Counted from the stretch's first letter, positions 35,176-44,335 are shown. The stretch: DNA of 64,000 nucleotides from Rhodocyclaceae bacterium (GCA_016721505.1 JADKHX010000012.1:92027-156026); one strand, 5' to 3'. Numbers and translations: made by a program. Notes: a model not told the origin generated them from the sequence alone.

Positions 35176-37308
35176 TCACAAATTCCGCACAAACAACGCT
35201 CGTATAAGTTTGTCTTTGAGTGTGTGCGCTTCGGTCATCCCCATACGTGCCAGATAGCGCTGATGATCTATGGTTTTTTCAGTCAATTTGCTACTTGCCA
35301 AGCCAAACAATGCGCCAATCAGCGCAAGCGGGTGCGCCAGCAAGCCCTTGAGTCGCACCAATGCGCGGGCGATGACTAATTCGTCTTCGGTGAAATCGGT
35401 ACCAAATGGATAGTCTGGAAGCAAATCACTTTGTTTCCCATCGCGCAGTGCGGTTTCGATCATGGTTGGCAAATTGTTGCGTTGATGCGCTGGAATTTGA
35501 TACGCGGCATCAATTTTTCCGTTGGCCTTGGCGATTTTGAGTAACTCTTCTTGAAAGCGTGAATCAGCGATTGCCAACAGACGTTTGATGACCTCATCGT
35601 CAGCTTGGCCGCGTAGATCTGCTACGCCGTATTCGGTTACCACAATGTCGCGCAGATGGCGCGGGATGGTGACGTGACCGTAGTTCCAGACCACGTTGGA
35701 CATCGCTTTTCCGTTCTTCGTTCGCCACGCGCGCATCAGCAAAATCGAACGCGCATCGGGCAGTGCGTGGCCCATCGCGACAAAGTTATATTGCCCGCCG
35801 ACACCGCTGACCATTTGTCCCGAGTCAAGGCCATCGGAGACCGCTGCGCCGAGCATAGTGACCATCATGGTGGTGTTGATAAAGCGTGCGTTGCGGCGTT
35901 GCAATCGAGCTAATTCTTCGTGGCCTAGCAGTTCATTGATGTAGAGAATGCGCGTCATATTGATGCGTTGCAGTTCTGCTTTCGGCATGTCGCGCAGCGC
36001 TTGATAAAAGTCGCGTGGGCCGAGAAAGAATCCGCCATGCATGATGTAGCCGCCACACAACTCATTGCCCAGACAATGCGCACAAATTTGCTCAAACATT
36101 GTTGCATCCGCAAGCGTTGGCGGCAGTGTTTTGCCCGCCACAATGATTTGCCCGTCGACCCAACGAACGTCGTCACGAAAGAACCCGAAACGCTGCAAAA
36201 ATTCCACGTCAGCTTCGGTCAGTGTGGCGTGAATTCTGCCGCTGTCGAGTAGCGCACGAAGGCTTTGTGCGGTGACATGTTTATCAATCGAACCCTTGCG
36301 TACCAAGCGCTGCAAGACCACGTCGTCATACACTTCGATGCGCACAATGCCGGCGCGTATCAGCCACAAAAATCCATTCACGAACATTTCTGAGCAGCCA
36401 TAAAGGCCGCGCTCGAAGCGTCCAGTTTCGCTGCTGGCGAGTAGTTTTCCGCCACTACCCGCTTGCAAATTGACAAGCATTTTTTGGTATTCGGCATTGC
36501 ATTGATCGCGCACAATTAAGGCTTGCGCGATGCCATCGCCCAGCGAACCTATCCCAATCTGCAAAGTACCGCCGTCGGGTACCAAGGTGCTCGCCCAGAG
36601 CGAAATGGCATAGTCCTGCGCATCGACTTTCATGTTTGGTGGTGCGAACAAATCATGCGTCGAGGTTTCGTCGTCGAGCAGCAGATCGAATAGATCCGCG
36701 CCGACTTCTGCGTCGTTGGGCATAAACGGTAGTTTGCGATTCACTACACCAATGGCTAGCACGGGTGCGGCATTGCTGGCCTTCAGCATGCGTATTAAAT
36801 CCATGCTGACATCAGGATTGCTTGACCACGAATAGCGCGGCGTCGATGAGATATCTTCGACAGCAATCGTCTGCATCAAGACATTTACGCCTTGTATCAA
36901 CATGTCGCGGGCGGCGTGAGAATAATTTGAATAAATGAAATGTTGTTGCGCAGGCGAATTGCCCAGATAGTCGCCGGTCTTGTAGAAAAATTCATACACC
37001 GCGATGTTGGTTGGCAAAGTACCAGCGCGTGAATCTTTCAAATAATCCAGATCGGGATAATCGCCAAACACCCGCTCAACAATCGGGCCGAGAAAGTTTT
37101 GCTCAAGCGGGCTGTGGGCAACGGGTCGCTCCAAGGACAGCGCGGTGAAAATTTTTAGTGACAGCGTGGCGTCACTTTTTACTCGTTGATAAAGAGCATT
37201 CACCAACCGATTCGGTTTGCCGATACCCATGGGAATTGCCAGCACGATATGCCCGCCAGTGCGGGCAACTATTTCATCCAGAATTTGTTCGGTAGTGCCG
37301 AATTCCAT
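35176..37308 (-). CDS. Acetyl-CoA hydrolase/transferase family protein
   Basis: A 710-aa protein. The C-terminal half has the CoA-transferase/hydrolase core (SGVGGQYNFVAMGHALPDARSI; VTEYGVADLRGQADDEVIKRLLAIAD; HLRDIVVTEYG), the glutamate of VTEYG being the family catalytic residue. The N-terminal part (about 1-330) has ATGGHIVLAIPMGIGKPNRLVN and GGTLQIGIGSLGDGIAQAL. It is longer than the usual 500-aa hydrolases, as in large acetyl-CoA hydrolase-like proteins of beta- and gammaproteobacteria. CoA substrate not predictable. Confidence 0.85.
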   Translation of the reverse strand: MEFGTTEQILDEIVARTGGHIVLAIPMGIGKPNRLVNALYQRVKSDATLSLKIFTALSLERPVAHSPLEQNFLGPIVERVFGDYPDLDYLKDSRAGTLPTNIAVYEFFYKTGDYLGNSPAQQHFIYSNYSHAARDMLIQGVNVLMQTIAVEDISSTPRYSWSSNPDVSMDLIRMLKASNAAPVLAIGVVNRKLPFMPNDAEVGADLFDLLLDDETSTHDLFAPPNMKVDAQDYAISLWASTLVPDGGTLQIGIGSLGDGIAQALIVRDQCNAEYQKMLVNLQAGSGGKLLASSETGRFERGLYGCSEMFVNGFLWLIRAGIVRIEVYDDVVLQRLVRKGSIDKHVTAQSLRALLDSGRIHATLTEADVEFLQRFGFFRDDVRWVDGQIIVAGKTLPPTLADATMFEQICAHCLGNELCGGYIMHGGFFLGPRDFYQALRDMPKAELQRINMTRILYINELLGHEELARLQRRNARFINTTMMVTMLGAAVSDGLDSGQMVSGVGGQYNFVAMGHALPDARSILLMRAWRTKNGKAMSNVVWNYGHVTIPRHLRDIVVTEYGVADLRGQADDEVIKRLLAIADSRFQEELLKIAKANGKIDAAYQIPAHQRNNLPTMIETALRDGKQSDLLPDYPFGTDFTEDELVIARALVRLKGLLAHPLALIGALFGLASSKLTEKTIDHQRYLARMGMTEAHTLKDKLIRALFVRNL

Positions 37309-37318
37309 TTCTCAGTCC

Positions 37319-38500
37319 TCACTCGCTAATCACACTGAAACTAATATCTTTGGCTTGCAAGCGCGCCAGTAGCTTATCGCCCATCGCTTGCGCGGGAGTC
37401 AGCACACCTCCGTGTTTGGGTAGGGAATCAAAGGCTAAACACAAGGCCGATTCGGCCAGCATTTTTGAAGTTTCGCCATAACCTGGATCACCGCCAGCGA
37501 CTTCGGTCACCACCCGTTGGCCACCACCCTCACCAATAAAGCGCACCTTGAACCAGCTTTTCGCACGGCGCGCTTCGTCAGGACCTTCGCCCGGCGAAAT
37601 CATCGCCAGCAGACGATTGCGCGTCAGCGAAAATTGCGCGCCAACAAACATCCCGCTGACCGCTGCGAGCAGTCCACCGACTTGTGGCAAGTGCTTGAGC
37701 AGCATGAAGTGGCCGTAGCGAAAATCGGGGCCGTAGCGATCATTCGCCGCTGCCGAGCGCCGCACAATTTGTGGATCGATGGTCGGCATCGGTACTGCCC
37801 AAGACTTGAAATAACTATCGTAGTGAATTTTTTCGCGGGTGGATGCAATCTTGCGCCCGATTGGCAATTGATCAAGTTCACGGCGTTGCTTGGCGATTTT
37901 TGAACCTTCCCTCATGCGTGACATCGCAGTAATTGCCGAATGAAAAGTACCGCCGGAAAATTTGCCACCGGCGCGGACATATCCTTCGATTTTCAGCGGC
38001 ACATTCTCGGGCAATTGCTGCACCGTAAACAGCACGCCGAGATCATGCGGAATGCTATCGAAGCCACAGCAATTTACAATCCGCGCGCCGCTTTTCACGG
38101 CCTGTGCGTGATACTTCAACCACATGCTGTCGACGAATTCGGGCTCACCAGTCAAGTCGACATAATCAGTGCCTGCTGCCGCACACGCAGCCACCAAAGG
38201 CTCGCCAAAATTCAAATACGGGCCGACGGTGGTGATGACGACTTTGGCCGATTCGGCGACGCGCAAAATCGCAGCGGCGTCGGCTACGTCAGCTTGCAAA
38301 AGTTCCAACGCGCTACATGCAGGATTGATTTTCACCAAACGCTGCCGCACGGCGGCGAGCTTGTCCAGATTGCGGCCAGCCAAGGCCCAGCGCAAATTTT
38401 CACCACCCCAGCGCGCCAAATATTCGGCAGTCAAGCCGCCGGTGAATCCTGTAGCGCCAAAAATGACGACATCAAATTTGCGTGTGACTTTTGTGCTCAT
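37319..38500 (-). CDS. Saccharopine-dehydrogenase-like NAD(P)-binding reductase (trans-acting enoyl reductase type)
   Basis: A 393-aa oxidoreductase. Rossmann motif VVIFGATGFTGGLTAEYLA at the N-terminus, then ALAGRNLDKL, CAAAGTDYVDLTGEPEFVDSMW and IVNCCGFDSIPHDLGV. These blocks match the family that includes mycobacterial trans-acting enoyl reductase. It may reduce a lipid or polyketide intermediate. It starts 10 bp before the CoA hydrolase gene in the same direction. Confidence 0.85.
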   Translation of the reverse strand: MSTKVTRKFDVVIFGATGFTGGLTAEYLARWGGENLRWALAGRNLDKLAAVRQRLVKINPACSALELLQADVADAAAILRVAESAKVVITTVGPYLNFGEPLVAACAAAGTDYVDLTGEPEFVDSMWLKYHAQAVKSGARIVNCCGFDSIPHDLGVLFTVQQLPENVPLKIEGYVRAGGKFSGGTFHSAITAMSRMREGSKIAKQRRELDQLPIGRKIASTREKIHYDSYFKSWAVPMPTIDPQIVRRSAAANDRYGPDFRYGHFMLLKHLPQVGGLLAAVSGMFVGAQFSLTRNRLLAMISPGEGPDEARRAKSWFKVRFIGEGGGQRVVTEVAGGDPGYGETSKMLAESALCLAFDSLPKHGGVLTPAQAMGDKLLARLQAKDISFSVISE

Positions 38501-38528
38501 GGTGAATCCTCAAAGGCAGTAAATCGGC

Positions 38529-39125
38529 TTACAGAATTTTGCAAGCCTCGTCGAAGCTCAGACGTGGCGAGCGCCCGAAAACTTTTGTAGCATCACCGTA
38601 GCCGATGCTGCAAACGAAATTCACTTTGACCGTGGTATCGGAAAAAAATGCGGCGTTAATTTTGTCGCCATCGAAGCCCGACATCGGCCCGCAGCCCAGG
38701 CCCAGTGCGCGTGCGGCGAGCATGAAGTAGGCACCTTGCAGCGATGAGTTTCTGAATGCGGTAGCGTCAATCAGCGCTTGATTGCCGACGAACCATGAAC
38801 GCGCATCAGCGTGCGGGAACAAGGCGGGCAATTTCTCGTAGAACGCCATGTCCATACCGATAATCGCGGTGACTGGCGCGCTGCGTACTTTTTCCAAGTT
38901 GCCTGCACCCATGCAGGCCAACAATTTTTCCTTCGCCTCGCCGCCTTTAACAAATACGATACGCGCGGGCGAGCAATTGGCCGAGGTCGGCCCCCACTTC
39001 ATCAAGTCGTAAATCTGCTGCAATTGCGCTTCGCTGACCGGCGTATCGAGCCAGCCGTTCTGCGTGCGCGCGTCGGTGAATAGTGTGGCCAAACTTGCTT
39101 GATCGAGTATCACGATGTGCTCCAA
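38529..39125 (-). CDS. Malonic semialdehyde reductase / nitroreductase family (RutE-like)
   Basis: A 198-aa FMN nitroreductase-fold protein. Family blocks: FTDARTQNGWLDTPVSEAQL, YDLMKWGPTSANCSPARIVFV, NSSLQGAYFMLAARALGLGCGPMSGFD and FVCSIGYGD. Close to RutE/HadB-type reductases that reduce malonic semialdehyde, but no other rut genes are nearby, so another role in this operon is likely. Confidence 0.87.
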   Translation of the reverse strand: MEHIVILDQASLATLFTDARTQNGWLDTPVSEAQLQQIYDLMKWGPTSANCSPARIVFVKGGEAKEKLLACMGAGNLEKVRSAPVTAIIGMDMAFYEKLPALFPHADARSWFVGNQALIDATAFRNSSLQGAYFMLAARALGLGCGPMSGFDGDKINAAFFSDTTVKVNFVCSIGYGDATKVFGRSPRLSFDEACKIL

Positions 39126-39145
39126 TTGTTTAATAGGTAAAAAAA

Positions 39146-41500
39146 TTATTTGCCAAACCTGAAACGCCGCAGCAATAGCGAGTTACTTACCACCGTCACC
39201 GAGCTTAACGCCATCGCCGCACCGGCGATCACTGGATTGAGTAGACCAAACGCCGCAGCCGGAATGCCGACAATGTTAAAAATGAAAGCGAAGAATAAAT
39301 TCTGACGAATTTTTGCCAGCGTCGCGGCTGATAAGGCGATCGCATCGGCGACCGCATTTAGATCATTTTTCATCAAGGTCACATCGGCTGCTTGCAAGGC
39401 CACATCAGCGCCTGCGCCCATCGCGAAACTCACGTCCGCTGCCGCCAAGGCAGGCGCATCGTTGATACCATCGCCTACCATCCCGACCACAGCACCATTG
39501 GCTTTCAGTCGCGCTACGGTAGCGGATTTGTCGCCGGGTAAAACACCAGCTTCGACGCGCTTGATGCCGACGACATCTGCCACACCACGCGCAGTGGCAG
39601 CGTTGTCGCCGGTCAGCATCACCACCTCGATATTCATCGCTTGGAGCCGCGCCACCGCTGCAGCGGAGCTTGGGCGGATTGCATCGGCGACGGCGATTAG
39701 CCCGAGCAATTCGTCGCCTTGAGCGACTGCAATCACGCTGCCATTGATGGTCGGCAAAATTGTGCCTGGTGGCGCATTGATCCCTTGTTCGGTCAGCCAT
39801 TTCAATGACCCGACGCGCACGCTATGCCCGTCGATTTCACCTTCGATACCAAGGCCCGGGTGGTTGATGGTTTTGCTCGGGATGGTCAGCGAAATATTTT
39901 CCGCTCGCGCTCGCGTAGTGATGGCGGCGGCGAGTGGATGAGTGGCGCTTTGTTCCAAGCAGGCGGCGAGGTGGAGGAGGTGGGTTTGGTGCGTGGAATG
40001 ATTAACAGACGGCGTGTCACCAGCACCAACTGGCATGTTTCCTCTCCCCCTCTCCCTCGGTCCCTCTCCCGCAGTGGGGAGAGGGAAGTTATTTGCGCTT
40101 GCGGCGAGACCTCGGATGGGCGTTTCATCAGCACCAACTGGCAAGCCTTTATCGCGCAAGGCAATCACGTCTGTAACAACCGGTTTTCCTTCGGTTAGCG
40201 TGCCGGTTTTATCCACCGCCAACACTGTAATTTTCTGCGCCAGTTCCAGCGCTTCGGCGTTGCGGATCAATATGCCAGCGCGGGCGCCTTGGCCGCTGCC
40301 AACCATGATGGCGGTGGGCGTTGCCAGACCCAATGCGCAGGGACAGGCGATGACCAAGACCGCCACGGCGTTGACCAATGCGGTGGAAAAATCTGCCAGC
40401 CACCACCAGCCAACGCCCAAAGTGAGTAGCGAAACGAATACCACTACCGGCACAAATATCGCCGCGACTTTATCGGTGAGGCGCTGCACTGGTGCACGCG
40501 AGCCTTGCGCGGCTTCGACCAAACGGATGATACCGGCCAGTAATGTGTGCGCACCGACACCGGTTGCGCGGCAACGCAACAGGCCGTCGCCGTTGAGCGT
40601 CGCGGCGAAGACTTTATCGCCTATGGTTTTGCTCAGCGGCAAACTTTCGCCGGTCAGCATGGCTTCATTGAGCGCAGAGCGACCTTCGACAATCACGCCA
40701 TCCACCGGCACCGCTTCGCCGCCTCGGACGACAAAAACATCACCCGGAATCAGGCTCGCTACCGGTACATCGTGCAGCTCCCCATTCCGCTCAATGCGCG
40801 CGGTTTGCGGCTGCAAACCAATCAAGGATTCAATCGCGGCGGTGGTTTTTGCTTTGGCACGTGACTCCAAAATCTTGCCTAGCAACACCAAGGTAATCAC
40901 TGTCGCCGAGGCTTCAAAATAAACGTGCTGATGATGTAGACCAAATACGGTGACTACGGCAGAGAGCAGCCACGCCATACTGGTACCAAGTGCCACCAAT
41001 ACATCCATGTTGCCCGAACCACCACGCAGCGCGTTCAAGCCGCCGACATAAAAACGCCAACCGATCCAGAACTGAACCGGCGTCGCGAAGGCCATTTGCA
41101 ACCAGCGCGGCAGCAAGTCGTCATGCGAATTTTGGCCAAACATGACAAACATTTGCGCCAGCAAGGGTAGCGTCAACGCGGCGGAAATTTTGAATCGCCG
41201 CAACTCTTCGGCGTTCGCAATTATCTTGCGCTGGGTCTCAGCAGCGCGCGTGTCAGTGGTCGACAAATGCGCCCGATAACCGGCTTTGGTCACCGTCGCC
41301 AGCAAGTCGTCGACAGCAACGTCTTCGGTATAACGCACATGCGCGCGCTCGGCAGCAAAGTTCACTACTGCCTCGACATTGGGCATCGCGTTAAGCTGCT
41401 TTTCTATTCGCGCCGCGCAGTTGGCGCAGGTCATTCCTGCCACCGAGAGTTCGACAGTGGCCAGATCGTGAGTCTGGTTTGGTCGTGCAGAAAGACTCAT
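39146..41500 (-). CDS. copA: Cu(I)-exporting P1B-type ATPase CopA, with in-frame repeat insertion
   Basis: A 784-aa Cu(I) ATPase. N-terminal HMA domain with CxxC at 25-28 (AGMTCANCAAR), TGES near 283-286, membrane CPC at 386-388, phosphorylated Asp430 (DKTGT), HP at 521-522 and GDGINDAPAL near the C-terminus. Between the DKTGT segment and the nucleotide-binding domain, residues about 451-500 are foreign-looking: PVGADETP, a Pro/Gly/Arg stretch (FPLPTAGEGPRERGRG) and PVGAGDTP. They are encoded by two dispersed repeats and a hairpin repeat (40009-40144). The frame stays open. Whether the pump tolerates this is unknown. The start overlaps the LysR stop (ATGA). Confidence 0.92.
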   Translation of the reverse strand: MSLSARPNQTHDLATVELSVAGMTCANCAARIEKQLNAMPNVEAVVNFAAERAHVRYTEDVAVDDLLATVTKAGYRAHLSTTDTRAAETQRKIIANAEELRRFKISAALTLPLLAQMFVMFGQNSHDDLLPRWLQMAFATPVQFWIGWRFYVGGLNALRGGSGNMDVLVALGTSMAWLLSAVVTVFGLHHQHVYFEASATVITLVLLGKILESRAKAKTTAAIESLIGLQPQTARIERNGELHDVPVASLIPGDVFVVRGGEAVPVDGVIVEGRSALNEAMLTGESLPLSKTIGDKVFAATLNGDGLLRCRATGVGAHTLLAGIIRLVEAAQGSRAPVQRLTDKVAAIFVPVVVFVSLLTLGVGWWWLADFSTALVNAVAVLVIACPCALGLATPTAIMVGSGQGARAGILIRNAEALELAQKITVLAVDKTGTLTEGKPVVTDVIALRDKGLPVGADETPIRGLAASANNFPLPTAGEGPRERGRGNMPVGAGDTPSVNHSTHQTHLLHLAACLEQSATHPLAAAITTRARAENISLTIPSKTINHPGLGIEGEIDGHSVRVGSLKWLTEQGINAPPGTILPTINGSVIAVAQGDELLGLIAVADAIRPSSAAAVARLQAMNIEVVMLTGDNAATARGVADVVGIKRVEAGVLPGDKSATVARLKANGAVVGMVGDGINDAPALAAADVSFAMGAGADVALQAADVTLMKNDLNAVADAIALSAATLAKIRQNLFFAFIFNIVGIPAAAFGLLNPVIAGAAMALSSVTVVSNSLLLRRFRFGK
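40009..40035 (+). repeat. Dispersed repeat, copy 8 (inside copA)
   Basis: Full copy on the strand opposite to copA, read by copA as MPVGAGDTP. Confidence 0.9.
40061..40086. repeat. GAGAGGG-type hairpin repeat inside copA
   Basis: CCCTCTCCC, short loop, GGGGAGAGGG. This kind of CT/GA-rich hairpin is dispersed between genes in many proteobacteria; here it lies between repeat copies 8 and 9 within copA. Confidence 0.75.
40116..40144 (+). repeat. Dispersed repeat, copy 9 (inside copA)
   Basis: Slightly diverged copy (GGGCGTTTCATCAGC), read by copA as PVGADETP. Confidence 0.85.
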
Positions 41501-42438
41501 TTCGTCTTCCCTCTCGATGCTGGTTTATTCGGTTCCTTGATGTGCTGAAACAGCCATGGTCGCTGCTCAACGAATTCGCGCAATAAATCCCAAACCACGC
41601 GAACACGTTGTAGCCGAAACAGATCGGTAGGCGCCACCAGCCACATGGTTCGCGCCGCATAGAAACTATCTTGGAGGACGGTGACCAAACGGCCATCATT
41701 GGGAACCGCATAGGGTGGCGCCATCACCAAACCCAGACCAAGTGCTGCGGCTTCACATTGCGCCAACATGCCAGTGCTGCATAGGCGGCGGCGCGGTTTA
41801 AAACCAAGTTCATCAAGGTAATTCAGGTCTCTGCTCAATAATCTGTCTTGCACATAATCAACGAAATCATGCTGAGCTAGATCGGCCTTTTCGCGTATCG
41901 GTGGATGGCGGGCGAGGTATTCGGGTGCGCCATACAGGTAGTAGCGGAAGTTAGCCAAGCGCGCAACGGTGTAACGCCCGGTATCCGGCGGATCGAGCAT
42001 CACACCGAGATCCGCTTCTCGATTAGCAAGGTTGGCAAAACGCGGGAGTAGCAGCATTTCGACACTTAAATCCGGATGCGACTGCAACAGGTCGACCAGC
42101 AACGGCGCAACGATGCGAGTACCGAAAACCTCGGGCATACCAAGACGCACGACGCCATGTGCCGATACCTGACTACCACCCAACTGTTCCTGTGCCGTTA
42201 GCGCCGCAGCCTCCATTGCTTCGGCGTGCGGCAACAAGGTTTCGCCCATCTCTGTGAGCTGATACCCGCCACGACTGCGATCAAATAGCGTGGTGCCCAA
42301 CTGCGTCTCAAGTCGGTCAATCCGACGGGCAACGGTCGTATGTTCCACCACTAAACGTCGTGACGCGCCGGACAAGGTACCGGCACGTGCGACCTCGAGG
42401 AAGAAGCGCAGATCTGTCCATTCAGGCAGGGTGTTCAT
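41497..42438 (-). CDS. LysR-family transcriptional regulator
   Basis: A 313-aa LysR regulator: winged-helix domain LRFFLEVARAGTLSGASRRLVVEHTTVARRIDRLETQLG, then an effector-binding domain (EVFGTRIVAPLLVDLLQSHPDLSVEMLLLPR). It is divergent from the acyl-CoA ligase gene, the classical arrangement for a LysR regulator of the neighbouring catabolic genes; a TTGTGC-N6-GCACAA palindrome lies 8 bp before its start and recurs before the TonB receptor gene. Its stop overlaps the copA start, an odd pairing. Confidence 0.92.
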   Translation of the reverse strand: MNTLPEWTDLRFFLEVARAGTLSGASRRLVVEHTTVARRIDRLETQLGTTLFDRSRGGYQLTEMGETLLPHAEAMEAAALTAQEQLGGSQVSAHGVVRLGMPEVFGTRIVAPLLVDLLQSHPDLSVEMLLLPRFANLANREADLGVMLDPPDTGRYTVARLANFRYYLYGAPEYLARHPPIREKADLAQHDFVDYVQDRLLSRDLNYLDELGFKPRRRLCSTGMLAQCEAAALGLGLVMAPPYAVPNDGRLVTVLQDSFYAARTMWLVAPTDLFRLQRVRVVWDLLREFVEQRPWLFQHIKEPNKPASRGKTK

Positions 42439-42445
42439 CTAGCCA

Positions 42446-42463
42446 TTGTGCAACAACGCACAA
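42446..42463. promoter_or_regulatory. Palindromic operator TTGTGC-N6-GCACAA, site A
   Basis: Perfect inverted repeat (6-bp arms, AACAAC spacer) in the divergent region between the LysR gene and the acyl-CoA ligase gene. Size and place fit a LysR-type binding site. The same arms recur at 44213. Confidence 0.72.
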
Positions 42464-42526
42464 CCAGATGGCAATAATCCTCGTTCCCCATCACCACTTT
42501 GCCGTCCACAATCCCAACACATACTC

Positions 42527-42545
42527 GTTGCAAATATTGCGCAAC
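42527..42545. promoter_or_regulatory. Possible degenerate second operator half before the ligase gene
   Basis: GTTGC-N9-GCAAC with an AAATATTGC centre close to the AAATAT spacer of the site at 44213. It lies 30 bp before the ligase start. Weaker than the main sites. Confidence 0.35.
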
Positions 42546-42574
42546 AGAGTACAAAAATAAAAAATGAGGAGCAT

Positions 42575-44134
42575 ATGGACGCATTGAATATCAGTGGGCT
42601 GGTCTCGCATCACGCGCACTATCGGCCAAATGACAGCGCAGTGGTTTTTGGCAATCAGCGTCTTAGCTGGCATCAACTTGAACAACGAAGCAACCATTTG
42701 GCACATGCACTGCGCGTGGCAGGAGTTGGGCACGGCGATCGCGTGGTTACGGTGCTGGCCAATAGCGTCGAACTGATTTACATCTACTGGGCTTGCGCCC
42801 GTCTGGGTGCGGTGGCGGTACCACTGTCGCCACTGCTGATGAGTGGCGGGCTGCAAACTTTGCTAGCCGATGCCGAGCCAAAAATAATATTTGTTTCTGC
42901 CGCGACGCAAGGCCTTTGTACCGAGGCCAAGACTCGGTTGGCGAGTACAACGCTGCAGATATTGGTCGGCGAGCGTAACCCTGACGACAAATCAAACGAC
43001 GACATTAGTTTTGATGCGTTTATGGGTGACCGGCCGACGGAAAAAATTCATGCCGCGGTGGTTCCCGATGATCTCTTTAACATCATGTACACCAGTGGTA
43101 CTACCGGCTTGCCCAAGGGGATCGCGCTGACTCACCGCATTCGCGCCCACTACGCGACCTTGATGGCTAATGCCTGGCGCATGGACGCGCAATCGGTAGT
43201 CCTACACAGTGGTGCCTTGGTATTCAACGGCGCCTTCGTGACCATGATGCCGGCCTTGCTCGTGGGTTGTCGCTTTGTGTTGCAAGCTCAGTTTGACCCG
43301 ATCAGCTTTATCGAAACGGTAGAACGCGAAGCGGTGACGCACACGATGCTGGTTCCTTCGCAAATCGCTGCGATTCTCGATTCGCCCTCGTTCGACGCAG
43401 GTCGTCTTGCATCGCTACAAATGCTGGTGTCGCTAGGTGCGCCATTACCGGTGGCACAAAAGGAAAGACTGGAGACCCATCTACCCGGACGCTTTTACGA
43501 GCTTTACGGACTCACAGAAGGCTTTGTAACCATCCTTGATCGGCAGGATGCCCTGCGCAAGCGTGGATCCGTCGGTGTGCCGCCGCCATTTTCCAGTCTG
43601 CGTATCGTGCGTGAAGACGGCACCGATGCCAACGCAAGCGAGATTGGAGAGATTGCCGGACGCAGCCCGCTGTTGATGCCTGGCTACTATCGTCGCCCTG
43701 AGCTCACCGCACAGACCATACGTGATGGCTGGCTATTTACCGGCGACCTCGGCTACGTCGATGACGACGGCTACTTGTTTTTGGTTGATAGAAAAAAAGA
43801 CATGATCGATTCCGGCGGGGTCAAGATTTATCCGCGCGATATTGAGGAAATTATGGCGCGTCACCCGGATGTCGCCGAAGCCGTGGTTTTTGGTGTGCCG
43901 CACGAAAAATGGGGCGAGACCCCGCTGGCAGCGGTACAACTTAGACCGCGCGCTGACGGTAGCGCGGCAAATGCTGATGAGTTGCGCAGTTGGATCAATG
44001 CGCGCGTCGCAGCGCGTTATCAACAGGTCAGCGCAGTCAGTATTGTTGTAAATTTCCCACGCAACGCGGCAGGAAAAATACTAAAGCGCGAGTTACGTGA
44101 TCCGCACTGGGCCGGTCGGGAAAGACTGATTTGA
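42575..44134 (+). CDS. AMP-dependent acyl-CoA synthetase/ligase
   Basis: A 519-aa ANL-superfamily ligase that activates a carboxylic acid to its CoA ester. Start at ATG 42575 behind TGAGGAG. Motifs: MYTSGTTGLPKG (P-loop), YGLTEG, TGDLGYVDDDGYLFLVDRKKDM, SGGVKIYPRDIEE and the C-terminal catalytic Lys in AAGKILKREL. Single-domain free ligase, not part of an NRPS. Acid specificity unknown. First gene of the plus-strand cluster. Confidence 0.92.
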   Translation: MDALNISGLVSHHAHYRPNDSAVVFGNQRLSWHQLEQRSNHLAHALRVAGVGHGDRVVTVLANSVELIYIYWACARLGAVAVPLSPLLMSGGLQTLLADAEPKIIFVSAATQGLCTEAKTRLASTTLQILVGERNPDDKSNDDISFDAFMGDRPTEKIHAAVVPDDLFNIMYTSGTTGLPKGIALTHRIRAHYATLMANAWRMDAQSVVLHSGALVFNGAFVTMMPALLVGCRFVLQAQFDPISFIETVEREAVTHTMLVPSQIAAILDSPSFDAGRLASLQMLVSLGAPLPVAQKERLETHLPGRFYELYGLTEGFVTILDRQDALRKRGSVGVPPPFSSLRIVREDGTDANASEIGEIAGRSPLLMPGYYRRPELTAQTIRDGWLFTGDLGYVDDDGYLFLVDRKKDMIDSGGVKIYPRDIEEIMARHPDVAEAVVFGVPHEKWGETPLAAVQLRPRADGSAANADELRSWINARVAARYQQVSAVSIVVNFPRNAAGKILKRELRDPHWAGRERLI

Positions 44135-44212
44135 GTATTTACCTGCATCCACAGCGCGACCGCGGCCGCGGTAAAACCCAACCGCTGCCTTGGATTACCG
44201 GCGATATTTACA

Positions 44213-44268
44213 TTGTGCAAATATGCACAAAGGGGGCGCGAACTTGTGCCTTTCTATCATCTGCACAA
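44213..44268. promoter_or_regulatory. Operator pair before the TonB receptor gene (sites B and C)
   Basis: Site B, TTGTGC-AAATAT-GCACAA (44213-44230), has the same arms and spacing as site A. Site C reuses the arms with a 13-nt spacer (TTGTGC 44244-44249, GCACAA 44263-44268). The left arms of B and C are 31 bp apart, three helical turns. This fits a LysR tetramer bound over two sites. Confidence 0.72.
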
Positions 44269-44335
44269 GGGTACAAACTGGACACCATGCGTGTTTCACT
44301 GCACGCGCAAGAAAACAACACAAAAGGAGACTGAA

